Part shown: piece after piece, positions 46,770 through 58,137 of the stretch
Position numbering within the stretch: position 1 is the stretch's first letter
Layout: the number at the start of each line of letters is the position of its first letter
Assembly: GCA_034509735.1 (NCBI GenBank)
Contig: JACGWO010000005.1
Location: 27,150,383-27,214,382, forward strand
Length of the DNA stretch: 64,000 bases
Direction: 5' to 3'
Source: Sesamum alatum
Lineage: Eukaryota > Streptophyta > Magnoliopsida > Lamiales > Pedaliaceae
Made by a program: the position numbers and the translations under genes
Notes under the pieces: generated by a model
The model's input: the letters and a program-made list of their open reading frames with translations, nothing else
Database searches by the model: none
Told to the model about the DNA's origin: nothing

Positions 46770-47200
46770 TTTAACCTCGGCGATGAATTCCTGAATAAAT
46801 GCAAATATATATTTAACATATTTTAAATAGATGATAATTCAAATAAATAAGATTTTTTCTTGTCAATTAAAAAATTCAATTATAATCTTGGAGATAAAAT
46901 TTCAGATAAACACAAAATAAATATCTACTATATTTAAAATAGGTGATGTTTCTAACTGATTTTTCTTGAAAATTTAAAAATTCAGTTATAATATTGAAAA
47001 TAAGATTTCAGATAAATACAAAATAAATATTTAAGATATTTAAAATAAATAATATTTCTAACCAATAAGATTGTTTTAACAATTAAAAAATCAATTATAA
47101 TCCTAGAGATAAAATTTTGGATAAATACAAAGTAAATATTTAATATAGATAATTGGATAATATTTTTAACCAATGACAATTTTTCTTAGTAATTAAAAAA
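46770..47200. repeat. Tandem repeat, about 106-110 bp units
   Basis: Blocks ATTCAATTATAATCTTGGAG (46874), ATTCAGTTATAATATTGAAA (46980) and ATCAATTATAATCCTAGAGA (47090) each precede a TTT-AGATAAATACAAA word and a TTTCTAACCAAT-type word. The spacing is 106 and 110 bases. A weaker fourth unit starts near 46770. Confidence 0.75.
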
Positions 47201-47466
47201 ACTCAAAATTCTACGAATTGAGAATTGAGTCAAAATTGGATTAATTGTGTTCAAACTTCATTTTAATATATATATATATATATATAGATAGATAAATAGA
47301 ATGATTTGTACATAAAATGTCAAAATTTTCATGCTATATATTTAAGTAGTTATTAGTTGCAATCACGAGGATTATTGGATAAATAAATGATACAAGTAAT
47401 TCTAAAAAGATGGTGACCGTTTCCTCATCAAAAAAGAGAAATTTCATGGATTTCACACATAGATAT
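47201..47466. other. AT-rich flank with TA microsatellite
   Basis: TA run at about 47266-47287. Bases 47200-47290 resemble 22250-22350. No gene is present. The last five bases, GATAT, flank the Tat element but are not repeated after 53841. Confidence 0.45.
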
Positions 47467-47838
47467 TGATATGAGCAAAATCTGCTCATTCAGAAAAATG
47501 ACTTTCGGTCAGAATTCTAAGCCGAACGTTGAACGATGCAAGAAATGGGACCTGCAAAAAAAGCGTTAGCACTCCAACGCTCAAGTTAGTAATTTGTCAT
47601 AAAAAAGATAAATGAAAGCGCAATGCGAATGAAGAATCTAATCATGTAAGATATAGCATGAAATAATTGTGTAGTGTACGAGCTTGTGAATACGTTACCC
47701 AATTAAAGGTGAAGACTTTGTATTTATAGGTGCAAAAAGTCCACTATGGTTGAGAGGTCTAATAGGGCTAGGACTCCTTAGAGGGTGATCGAGAGGAGAC
47801 TCCTTGATTCCGGGGGAATTGGTGGATAACCCCCCACA
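47467..47838 (-). repeat. 3' LTR of the Tat element
   Basis: Begins TGATATGAGCAAAATCTGCT and ends GGTGGATAACCCCCCACA on the plus strand. It matches 53465-53841 through GTGAATACGTTACC, GTGAAGACTTTGTATTTATA, GGTCTAATAGGGCTAG and GACTCCTTGATTCC. On the minus strand it runs TGTGGGGGGTTATCC ... CATATCA. Confidence 0.82.
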
Positions 47839-48539
47839 AATGCAGATTTGGGCTCGCGGATAAGGACGCCTGTCTCTGCCTCGCATCCTTCTTGGGATTC
47901 GGGTATCCCTCCACATCACCTGATGACGTGGGCCTTTGCCACTTTGTTGGTAGACTTCTTGGCTTTCCGGCGGGTTGTTATGCCTTGTCAGTTGGGTTGG
48001 CCCAATTGAGGCTAGTCAGGCTCCTGGGCTTCACTCCTTCCTTGGACAAGGTGGAGTCATGGGCCCTCCCTCCGGGGCTTTATGGCTCTTCCCTCATCGA
48101 AGCTCGTGCCTCTTCTTTTGAGCTATCTGGATCTGGGGCTAGACTACTTGCTTGATGCCCTTGGGCCTTGCCTATCAGGCCTGGATTAGGCCTGCTCGGT
48201 TTATCCTCATCACTCATCCCCTCCACCCCCTAGTTTGAGAAGGAAGGGGCATAGCCCTCCTTCTGAGAGTAGGATGATTCTTCATGGAGTCCTCTCAGGT
48301 AAACAAGGGGGTAGTCCACTCGGGCTGCTTGAAGCTGTCAGGGATTTGACGGTTGTGACGTGAAACGCTTTGTACTCCAGGTGCGTGAGCTGACATCTCT
48401 GCAAAGGCGGGAACGGTTACTCGCTAAACTGCCCCTTGGGTGTTGGTAATCGCCCAATCCCTAGCGGTTACCTAACATGCGTCGTGTAATCGTAGCATAT
48501 CGCCTCTCTACCTGCCTTTTAACTTCTTCAAACTTAATC

Positions 48540-48640
48540 TTCTTCCTCCCCCCCCCCCCCCCCCACGATTCTGGAGATAGAAAACCCTAATCTTGTCCTT
48601 CTTGCTCTCTGTTCTTCTTCCTTTGTAAGTGTCTCTTTCT
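48540..48640 (+). promoter_or_regulatory. Leader of the antisense ORF
   Basis: A C run (48547-48564), then TTCTTGCTCTCTGTTCTTC and a donor-like CTTTGTAAGTGTC, about 90 bases before ATG 48714. It resembles a pyrimidine-rich plant 5' leader with an intron start, suggesting the extra ORF had its own promoter. No firm TATA is seen. Confidence 0.35.
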
Positions 48641-48713
48641 CTAAGCTTTTTCATTTCCTTTATTGTGCAATCATTTTTTCCTTTCAAGAAAATTGTGTCT
48701 TTCAAAAAAAAAA

Positions 48714-50954
48714 ATGGCGTCTTCTGATGAGTTACGTTTGATCGAGGAGAAATGGGCGACAGCCAGTGGAGTATTAAGAAGGTGGCGAAAGGACTCTGTC
48801 GCCTGTTAAACGAGGCCCTTAGCGAGGGCGAGGGTTTGACCTGTGACGAGGAGGTGGCGTATTCCTCCTCTAGGGAAGGGGTGGAGCCTCCTATCACCGC
48901 GTAGGAGGGTTGAGGGCTAGTAGCCCTATTCTTCTGGAAGGTGCCTCCTCCTCCCTTCGTGTCTCCAACCTGGAGGCTCTCATCGCTGAGTACCATATCC
49001 CCCCAACTTCACTCTTTTGGTTCCTTCTCCCCCCTTCAAACTGCCTGTGCTTTTTTGCTGCCCAACTGAAGGCGGACCTCTTTCTCCCCATCCCTCTTTT
49101 TTACGAGGACGTTGCCCGTACTTTTGGGTCCCTCTGAACTAGACCCCAAATTCTTTTCATCTTTTGGCTGGCTTTGCCATGATTTTCAAATACAATGGTC
49201 TCTACCCCACTAGTTAGGACTTCTTATCCTATTTTCAACTGAAAAAATCCATACACGAAGTCTTTCACTTCTCCTCCCATAGAGGGGTGTGTTTGCTACC
49301 TTTTCCCAATGCCCCAACCTGTGGTGGGGTAGCTTCTTCTTCGTCTTAACTCCTTCTCTTTAGACGTTCCCCCATAATTGGCTACATGACCTCCCTCCCC
49401 TCGTCTCTTTCTCGATTCACAATACGGTGCCAGGCTTGACTGCCCTCGTTGAAGATCTTAACTACCGGGCATACAATTATCGTAGTTTGGTAGAAGAGAG
49501 GCTCATATCTTACTTTAAGCTCGGCCTTAGTGTGGTCCCTTTGGAAGAGCCACTGGGTGTTTGTCGTTTTTTGCATGCTTCTTGGTTTTTCTTGTTCGTA
49601 CTCCGCAGATGTTTGCTTTGTTATCTTTGTTTTTGCTGAGCGCATAAAGTTTAGCAATTTTCTACGAAGTGGCCTGCAGAGCGGCTCAGGGAGCAGGCAG
49701 GCGACGCCTCCTAATTGACCTTCTGAGGGGACTCCCACCTCGGGCGATTCCAGGGGGAAACATGTTGCCTCAGTTCCTCAAATCTCCTCCAAACGACCAA
49801 ATGGGACTCTTCCTCAACAGTCCTTTTATAGGTGTCAACTCATTCAGGGGCGGTCACTCCGCCCGTTCCGCCCCCTCTGTCTTGGGACACTAACAACTCC
49901 TCCCTTCGCCACCAGCGGTTCACTCCTGAATGAGGTCTCTACCCCTACCAATCCTTGGTGAAGGAGCCAGAAGGGGACACCTCCGTGGCTGTAGATTTCT
50001 AGAAGGGGGCCCTGCTCCCTGAGGACAAAAGGCTCTATCCCCACTTCCCAAGAGGACCTTTTGGGCTCCTTATTGGTTATCATGCCAGGGTACCTTCCTA
50101 CCCTCTCCTCTTCCCAGTTTTTATTTCTTTAACATATTTAATGAGGTGATTTTTCTTCTTAGGCGAGCACGATTCTGGGGAGGTCATCTCCCATCCCAAG
50201 CTTCCTCCTCCTCCTCCCTTGGATGGCCAATGGAAGAGGATGGAAGAGAAGGTGGATTTTCTATCTAGGGAGGTGACCAAGGCTAAAGAGGCCAAGAACG
50301 CGGCCCAGGATGGGGCCCGGACTGCTGAGGAGAAGGCTCAGGCGGCCGAGGACAAGATGGAGCAGCTGCAACAACAGCAGTTGACGGAGAGCCAATCTAC
50401 CCTCGTGACCAAGGCTAGAGAGTAGGCTTCCCCGGACTTCCCTCAATCCACGGAGGACCACCAATACCTGGAGGCATACTGGGAGAGCCGCCTCACCGAG
50501 TTCAGGGGGTCGGATGACTTCAAGGCGGAAGTGGGGCGTATAGGAGGCCCCTTCTTGGTGTACGATTTTCGAGCTTACCAGAGGGAGTTTGCTGACCAAG
50601 GATAACCCCCCCCCCCCCAAGGGGTTGAGGCTTCCTTCCTGGACTTTGAGGCGGTCTTGGAGGGGGCTTTTGATCCTTTTGCTCTTTTATCCCCCGACGC
50701 CGAATCCCCCCAGCGGTCTCAGGTACCAAGCTGACTGGGCTGTTGTAACCCACATCCTTAGACTTTTAAATGACATGTCTGGTCACTTCCTATCAGAGGA
50801 AGAGCTTGACTTGATAATGGACACGACCATGGCGGAAGTAAAAATTCCCCCGGCTGTCCTTGAGGGGATTGCGTCGAAGGAGCCAACTGAGGAAAATGTT
50901 GTTACCCTTGAGACTGTTGCGACTGCCCCCATCCCTATGGAGCAGCGTGATTAA
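48714..50954 (+). pseudogene. Antisense extra ORF of the Tat element, broken
   Basis: Plus-strand coding remnants opposite to pol. ATG 48714 gives M-A-S-S-D-E-L-R-L-I-E-E-K-W and stops after about 32 codons. Further blocks include P-I-P-L-F-Y-E-D-V-A-R (49090) and a Lys/Ala/Glu-rich coiled coil (50219-50425; E-E-K-V-D-F-L-S-R-E-V). After a stop, Y-W-E-S-R-L-T-E-F-R-G-S-D-D-F-K-A-E-V (about 50477-50535) is followed by W-A-V-V-T-H-I-L-R (50740). The overall look (N-terminal gag-like or plant-mobile-domain-like part, coiled coil, S-x-x-F-x-x-E-V) matches extra proteins in Tat elements; the biochemical function is unknown. A CT-rich leader with donor-like TTTGTAAGTG (48621) precedes it. Confidence 0.6.
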
Positions 50955-51440
50955 GCCGCCACCCCTGCTGCCAAGAAGGATGTGCCAGAGGGAGAGGAGA
51001 AGGTCTCACCTATGGGGCAGCACAATTAAGATGTACCCTCCTATGAAATACGCTTTACTTTCCGTTCCCCTAACACAGGTGGGGATGAAACAATTTTATT
51101 TTGTTTTGAATTATTTGGCCCTTGGCCGGTTTAGTTGGGGGTCTCTGCCATTTTAGATGCTTTCCTTGCTATCTGCATCTGTCTGGGGCTTGCCGCCTAT
51201 ATCTACTTTGATCTCTTTTTTCTGTTGGTATATGTTTGCCTTAAAGGGGTATTTTCTGATTATGCTCTGTGTATGCCTATTATCATGCTTCGAGTGATTG
51301 CTCTGCACACATGGAACAATCAACTGGCAAGGTTTGGAAAAAGAAAGAAGGATTGTATCTATGGCTTCATCATGACTATGTTTTGCTTGAGCTAACTGTC
51401 TGTGCCTAGGACAGGGCTTTAGTTTAGTCTCCAAATGCCT
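50955..51440 (+). other. Presumed 3' region of the antisense ORF
   Basis: The sequence after the last coding block is T-rich on the plus strand and without conserved frames. Two 85-100 codon frames here have no family resemblance. The boundary with the RT remnant lies near 51440. Confidence 0.35.
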
Positions 51441-51448
51441 ATGCGAGA

Positions 51449-52250
51449 TCAAGGCTTACATTTTAAGGAGAGGGAAAGAGAGGTGCCTGTTCCTGGGGGC
51501 AGCTTGGCCATGTACTTCTTAAGTTCCTCGAAGCCTATATTACACTCGCCCCCCCCCTCCATAAAGTGTTTGGCCTTTCGCAACACTTTGAAGAATGGGA
51601 GGCTCCTTTTTGCAGACTTGGCAATGAATTGACTGAGGGCCGCTATTCGCCCCGTGAGCCGTTGCACTTCATTGACACTAGTGGAGGCCTTCATGTCTAG
51701 TATTGCCTTGATTTTGAGGGGATTAGCTTCGATCCCCCTTTCGGTCACCATGAACCATAGGAAATGCCCTCATCTCACCCCGAAAGCACATTTGGCTGGG
51801 TGTAATTTCAGTCGATATTCTGAGGACGCCGAAGGTTTCTTCTAGGTCACATCCTGAGTTTTCCTGTTCTTTACGAGCATGTCATCCTTATATACCTCCA
51901 TGTTTTGACCTATCTGTTCCAGAAAGATCTTATCCACCAAGCGTTGGTATGTGCCCCCAACATTCTTGAGACCAAAAGGCATGGTAATGCAACAAAAAGT
52001 GTCCATCGAAGTGATAAAGCTTACCCGCTTTTGGTCTTCAATGGCAAGCATGATTTGATGATACCCTAGGATGCATCCATCATGCTTAGTAGCTCACATC
52101 CAGATGTAGAGTCAACAAGTTGATCAATGCGTGGCAAGGGAATAGAAATTCTTGGGGCAAGCTTTGTTGAGGTCCCTGAAGTCCACCCACATTCTCCATT
52201 TTCCTCCTGGCTTGGGGACAAGCACCATGTTCGATAACCACTCAGGGAAT
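51449..52250 (-). pseudogene. Reverse transcriptase fragment of the Tat element
   Basis: Blocks on the minus strand: W-V-D-F-R-D-L-N-K-A-C-P-K (about 52190), then I-T-M-P-F-G-L-K-N-V-G-G-T-Y-Q-R (about 51980), V-Y-K-D-D-M-L-V-K (about 51890), and the connection region A-L-S-Q-F-I-A-K-S (51640). The catalytic box reads Y-K-D-D where Y-V-D-D or Y-I-D-D is usual; both Asp residues remain. Stops and frameshifts interrupt it, and it ends abruptly at about 51440, with RNase H and integrase lost. Confidence 0.85.
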
Positions 52251-52590
52251 TGTATTTCCCGGATATGACATGCGTTCAATAACTTGTCTACCTCCGGCTG
52301 GATGATTCGATTCTTCTCTGGACCAAAATCCTTTTATTTTGCTTAATAGGATTTCTTATGAGATCAATAATGAGATGATGGGTAATGACCAGGGGGTCAA
52401 TGCCTTCTAAATCCTGTGGGGACTAGGAGAAGATATCCCAAGTTTTTCTGCAGGCAATGTAAGAGATCCTTATGAAGATTCTCTAGTAACTGAGTCCCCA
52501 CACGTGCAGTCCTCCTCGGGGTGTGGGGGTCCAATTCTACAATCAATAATTCTTTGGCCGGGAGAACCTTAGCAGTGTCCCCTCCCTTCC

Positions 52591-53425
52591 TTAAATCCTC
52601 CTCGCCGAAGGGTCCTGTTCGCTGGGACCCTCGCATGGGATCGGGCCCCTGACGCTTACGAGCCTCGTCAGGGGGCAGCTCAGACGCCTCTCTTCTGCCC
52701 TTTGCACACGGCCTCCACGTAGCATTTCGAAGATTTTCACTGGTCTCCCCCACCCCCCCATTTCACCTACTCCTCCGAACATTTGGAATTTGATTTTCAT
52801 GTGGTAGGTTGAGATGATTGCTTGAAAGGTATTAAGGGTAGGTCTTCCCAAAATCACATTGTAGACTAAAGGGATATCTACCACAAGGAACTTGATTAAG
52901 CATGTCCTTCGGATAGGGTCTTTCCCCAAAGATAATGGGAGCGTGACCGCACCTTGGGGATGTACGTTTTCACCGGCCAAGTTGTACAACAAGGAGTCCA
53001 CCTTTTCCAGGGAGACCCTTCCCAACTGCATTAGGTCATAAGCTTCCCCAAATAAGATATCCACTGAGCTTCCTGAGTCTACAAATACTCGACTGATTTC
53101 ATAATTTTCAATTATGGTTGTAATTACTAGTGCATCCTTGTGAGGAACATTTGTGGCCACCTTTTCTCCTGGCGAGAATTAGATAAAGGGGGTGTTAAGA
53201 AGGACATCAACCTCCCACACCCCTCGGCCGCACATCCCTCAGCCTCCCTGACCTACATTTTTCGAGCACCATGTGAATCCCCCAAGAGGACCTTCGGATA
53301 TCATAGGGATGACTCCCTTTCGAGAGGCATTATCGGTGCCCGTCAGCACCTACATCGCTTTAGGGTCAGCCACTGCCTCAGCTGCCTTCTGCTTATCAAG
53401 GCCACTGTTGCAAGCATCCATAGTT
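52591..53425 (-). pseudogene. gag remnant and aspartic protease of the Tat element
   Basis: A short gag start (M-D-A-C-N-S-G-L near 53425) reaches a stop within about 25 codons. Then after a deletion comes a protease-containing frame 53160-52591: V-F-V-D-S-G-S-S-V-D-I-L-F holds the D-S-G active site (about 53085), and V-I-L-G-R-P-T-L-N is the second conserved loop. This is gypsy-type pol text. Confidence 0.8.
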
Positions 53426-53443
53426 CTCACGTCTTAGTTCTTT

Positions 53444-53462
53444 GTTGCCACAGACAGTGCCA
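53444..53462 (-). other. Primer-binding site of the Tat element
   Basis: The minus strand reads TGGCACTGTCTGTGGCAAC, two bases inside the LTR. It is a decayed form of the TGGCGCCGTCTGTGGGAA sequence common in plant Tat-type elements. Confidence 0.6.
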
Positions 53463-53464
53463 CT

Positions 53465-53841
53465 TGATGTGAGGAAAATCTGCTCAATCAGAAAAATTAC
53501 TTTGGGCCACAAATTCTAAGCCGAATGCTGAACAATAAAGAAAAGGGGACCTGCAAAAAAAAAAAAGTTAGCACTCTGATGCTCAAGTCAGTAATTTATC
53601 ATAAAAGAGATGAATTGAAAGCACAATGTGAATGAAGAATGTAATCGCGCAAGGTGTAGCATGAAATAATTGTGTATTGTACGAGATTGTGAATACGTTA
53701 CCAAATTAACGGTGAAGACTTTGTATTTATAGGTTAAGAGTCCTCTCGGGTTGAGTGGTCTAATAGGGCTAGAACTCTTTAGAGGGTGATCGAGAGGGGA
53801 CTCCTTGATTCCAGGGGAATTGGTGGATAACTCCCCTCACA
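53465..53841 (-). repeat. 5' LTR of the Tat element
   Basis: Begins TGATGTGAGGAAAATCTGCT and ends GATAACTCCCCTCACA. Differences from the other LTR are scattered substitutions plus small indels, so the insertion is not recent. Confidence 0.82.
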
Positions 53842-53849
53842 TTGGAATG

Positions 53850-54681
53850 AACATTTGAAATTTGCAACCCTACAAAATTTCCAAAAAAATATAGCCAAAA
53901 TAATTCATTGTACTAGCTTTAGTAATGGGCGTGTTAACATGTCCATTCCTGAAATGAAAATTCCCTCCAAATTTGCAGTTGGCACCAAAGTGACCGCCAA
54001 ATTTATTAGTGTATGGAACGGTTTTTTGGAGCGTGTTTTTTTATAACGGTATTGTTCTAAAATTTTAATTTATTTATTGGAACAACTTTTTGACCACTAG
54101 CTACTTCCAGACAAAAACCATTCAAATGAAAACGATTTTTAAAACAGTTGTTGTTACATACTTTTTCAAACGGTTTTTAATATTGTTGTTGTAACTTTAA
54201 TATAGCCGTTAGAGACACACGTTATTGGAATGACTTTTGGACCAGCAGTTACTTCCAGATGTAAACCCTTCCAGTAGAAATGGTTTATAAATCGATTGCT
54301 ATTACTTACATTTTTATTGTTTTTGTAACTGCTACAGTACTACCGCTACAAAAAGGAGAACCTTCACAATGACCACAACAAATTTGTAGTGGTTCATTCA
54401 TGTGGAACGGCTGTTTTATCGGCCATGTAGGCTAGCCAATTTGGAATGGCCCTGGTGTGCATATCTTGGAACGGCCACTTTCTGCATGGTGCATAGCCAT
54501 TACAAGGTGAACCAGGAATTCCAACAACCATTAGAACCACAAAACATTCATTCCATTCAGCCAAAAATGTGATGTCAGCAAACTGTTACCGTTCCAAATT
54601 GGTTTCCCAGGTCGTATCTATAAGAACGGCCACGTGGCCATTACAAAAAAATTGTTCCATATTCCGTGTTTTTTTGTAGTG
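53850..54681. mobile_element. CACTA end fragment D
   Basis: Right terminus ATTCCGTGTTTTTTTGTAGTG ending at 54681 matches the end of element B (TTTTTTTGTAGTG). Subterminal motifs are dense: TGGAACGGTTTTTTGGA (54015), TGGAACAACTTTTTGACC (54075), GGAACGGCTG (54405), GGAACGGCCAC (54470), CCGTTCCAAATT (54590), GGCCATTACAAAAAAATTG (54632). No transposase sequence and no left terminus are found. The fragment abuts the Tat element on one side and NLR 2 on the other. Confidence 0.7.
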
Positions 54682-55032
54682 TTATGCTGCAAGCATGGAT
54701 TGGTGGCAGAGACACAAACAACAAGAGGGGGAAACATGTGGAAAGGGAAACGAGATTAGCAGCATTCAGATTAGAGAATGTACTTGAATCCTATGTATCT
54801 AATCATTTTCTCTCATAATCTCAAATTCTTGATGTAGACTCGACCGCGACAGTGAAGGAAGAGATTATCTTCTTTGCTGAAATGGCAAATAAGATCATGG
54901 AGCAATTCAAAAAAAAAAGCCGCAACAACCTGAAGAAGATGATGTTGTTGTAGTTTTGTCTAGAACAGATCACACTGAAGAAAAGAAGTCAAAGATGTTT
55001 GGATTAGATGATGAGTTGGTTCGATTGAAAGA

Positions 55033-55656
55033 TTGGCTTCTAAAAGATATAGCCAAGCTCCTAGTTGTCCCCCAATAGTTGGAATGGTAGGTATTGGGAA
55101 GACAACTCTTGCCAAAGAAATTTATGAAGATGCAGATATAGTAAGCCATTTTGAATGTCGTGCGTTTATCTCAGTAGGCCCAAATAATACAGAAAAAATA
55201 ATAATACAGGATATTCAAGCTCAAAGTGATCATGAGATTGATGGAAGGAGATGCCTAATTGTGTTGGATGATGTATGGATTGACGACATATGGTTTGATT
55301 TGCCTAGGTTTTCTGGAAATAAAGACAATGGACGTAGAATCATACTGACAACTATGCTAGAAAAAGTATCTGAAAGCGACATACAAAAAAGAATGAGGCT
55401 TGGGAAATTTATTCTTAAGAAGCGGTTCTTGAATCAACAAGAAAGTTGGCTTCTTTTTGCGATAAGATGTTTGGTGGAGACCACTCATCATGCCCGACCG
55501 AACTTAAGGAAGCTGCAAAGAAAATTGTCAATAAGTGTGAAGGACTTCCGCTCACACTTATTGTGGTTGCCAACCACCTATTACAAGCTAAACGGCACAA
55601 GAATACAGGAAACATGTAAAAAAAAAGGTACATACAGATATCATCAGTGCAGATAA
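55033..55656 (+). pseudogene. NB-domain reading frame of NLR 2
   Basis: This open frame carries the P-loop, RNBS-A remnant (F-E-C-R-A-F-I-S-V), kinase-2 and RNBS-B (G-R-R-I-I-L-T-T). The first dozen codons and everything after Q-E-S-W-L-L-F are read in the wrong phase, so only about residues 13-140 are genuine. The ATG at 55033 is not the original start. Confidence 0.8.
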
Positions 55657-56102
55657 GAAAATGTCACAGGTACTTTATCGTAGCTACGAACATTAACAAT
55701 TGTACTTGAAACCACGCTTTCTCTATATGGGAGGTTTCCAACACGATGCTAACATTACTGCCTCCTAGCTCACCAAACTATGGTGTGTTGAGGGACTTCT
55801 TCAACCAAGTACAGGCAAATCATCTTTAGAAGAATATGATGCGATGGAATATCTTCAAGAACTTGTGTTTGTAAATGTTGTTAAGATCCGCCAATGGAAC
55901 TCCTCTAGTGGAATTAAGCAACGTCTATCCTGGTTTTTGGCATATATGTACGAGAGAAGCTCCGCAACATTAGTTTTTCCATGTCATTGACAGTAATGAC
56001 AATCAAGGTATAGAAAACCAACATCGATATTGCATTCATAAAAATGCTTTATTTGGTATCAAAGATGCTCAAGTCAATGACATCCTTTTCACACGTGCGT
56101 TC

Positions 56103-58087
56103 TGAAAGATAGTGTGGATCGTCCAGGGAGGAGCACAAATGCAGAAGCGCGATATAAATAAAAATATGAAAAATAAAACATGCTTATACTGAAACGTAAA
56201 TACACGTTCAAGGGGTGTTCCCTTGAACCTCGCGGGTGTTCAGTGTATATCATGATCAAAGTAAACATGCAATATCATGGTGGCCATAGGGTGGAAACAA
56301 AAACGAAATTAAGACCTACCCGGTTGTAGTTTTGTCTTCGTACCACTACACGCGTTGTTCCACGTTTTGCCACCAAGATTCCAAGATAGGAACCCTTTAA
56401 ATCATCCACGTAATCCTACCAGTTTTTGATCCCCGTGCTAGCAAGAAATCAAGAATGTATAGGGAGGACGAATTGATCAAGCGTTATTAATTAACGTGAT
56501 CAATCCGTCTAGTGTCCACTTATATCAAACAAGGAACTAGGCTTTTATTGGAAAAAAAGGGAGAGAGGGGACAAGAGAGTGAGAGAGGAGTCCGTGGTGT
56601 GTGTGTCTGTGTGTGTTCTCATAAGATCATCACCTTGTGTGTGTGTGCTTCTATGAGTATTTATAGAAGAAGAGTACTCCTATTCCTCTTCAAACTCTAT
56701 TTAAGAGGCACACTTTGACTAGGATTTTGACCTAGTCAAATCCTAGTCAAATTAGATTTTGGACTTAGTCAAACTAATCTTGGCCTTTCATCTCTCTACT
56801 TCAATCACGTCCGTCCATCACCTTGATGGATTATTTTATGGAACATTTAAATCTTATTTAAATAATCCATGGGGCTTTAAATAATTAATATTTATTTATT
56901 TTAAGCTCATTTCCTCATTTCTAATAAATCTTATTAATTGGTTAATTCCATTTAATCTAATTATAGGAATCAACAATCCAAGAAAAGGGGAACTAATTTA
57001 ATCTAATTAAATTGTTCCACCTCTCGGGACTAATTCTAAATTAATTCCTTTGTTACCGGCAGATTATGTGTGACTCTTTAGCTCACCCTCAGCTAGACTT
57101 GGCCGAATCTCCAATCATCTCATGAAGGGAATTCGTCCATCACCATGGGGGGTCGTCTAGCAATGCTCCATGACACTAGAGACTAGGTGAATATTATGGC
57201 GTGAACATTTAGGCTCTCCAATACGTTTATCCTTCCATCTACTATCTCACAACTATAGTCTAGGGATATGCACTTTTAGGACGTCGGTACCCATTCTTGA
57301 CTTAAGCCTTGGCTCGTCCACACTAAACATCACAGGAATCTCATCCCATTGTTCAATCACTATGGCCACAGATTTATGAAGGACGAGTCTCAGAGTAAAA
57401 GTGAGACATTACTGTCAATCATTTTTTATAGGAAATGGATCCTCTCTTAGGACGTACGGTCCACACTACACATCTTGACTACACTAGATAGGGCTTATGA
57501 TAACCGAGTCTCTCGACTTGGTAACCTTTTTGCCAAAACCTAAGACACAGGCATGGTGTGTATGTGACCACAGTAGTCCCTCAACACTTAAGATCAAACC
57601 CGTACTGCTGGAACCGGGAATACAAGTCATACCGACCGACCCTACTCAAGGTTTTCTATATAACGATTCCCACGAGTCACCTCAGTCAGCTAGCACCTAG
57701 CTGGCTGACCCACTAACATTGCATGGACGACACTCGTCACTTCTCGATGAAACGCGACTGCAATCGCTTAGTGCATGTCTCAAACGGACTCTCGATACCC
57801 TATCTCGAGTTCCCTTGACTTGGAGCGTTTCAGACTGATGCACAGAAACTGATTTTATGACCTGTCATCCTATGCGCAATCCAGTTTCTTGGATTGACGC
57901 TTTAGTCTGTGGGCTTTGCTTGTGCATTGAATTGTTAATAATATAAGCAATAAGTGAACACAAACAAAGTATTTAAACCATATGAATATCACTTTCTTAT
58001 TCATAATAATTATTAAAACACCAAAAACTGTCAGCCATATGTTACATAAGCCCAATCAAATTGGCTTCACGATCACCTATTCGAACA
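56103..58087 (-). mobile_element. Solo LTR R3 inside NLR 2
   Basis: Bounded by TGAAAGATAG at 56103 and GAACA at 58087, flanked by a perfect 5-base duplication CGTTC (56098-56102 and 58088-58092). The duplication lies in the NLR coding text S-H-V-R-S. The 1985 bases align with R1 (38753-41310) minus its two MITEs, and with R2 inverted. A TATTTATAGAAG block (56657) and a GT/GA stretch (56570-56645) mark the promoter and leader, read on the minus strand. No gag-pol is present. Confidence 0.85.
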
Positions 58088-58137
58088 CGTTCAATCCTCT
58101 ACACTGGCCCCCACCATCAATACCAAGTACGAATATG

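Larger units (their letters stand above)
47467..53841 (-). mobile_element. Ty3/gypsy (Tat-type) LTR retrotransposon, internally deleted
   Basis: Two LTRs of about 375 bases (47467-47838 and 53465-53841) in direct order enclose a minus-strand protease and RT and a plus-strand extra ORF region. The primer-binding site lies just inside the right LTR (53462-53444). Most of gag, RNase H and integrase are missing. The outer flanks GATAT and TTGGA do not match, so recombination or later rearrangement occurred. Tat-lineage elements are known for an additional ORF, often antisense, between pol and the 3' LTR, which fits this layout. Confidence 0.8.

Noticed and set aside
50860..51156. Basic 98-codon ORF overlapping the antisense gene
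   Set aside because: It is an alternative phase of the coding block 50589-50954 and shows no family resemblance.
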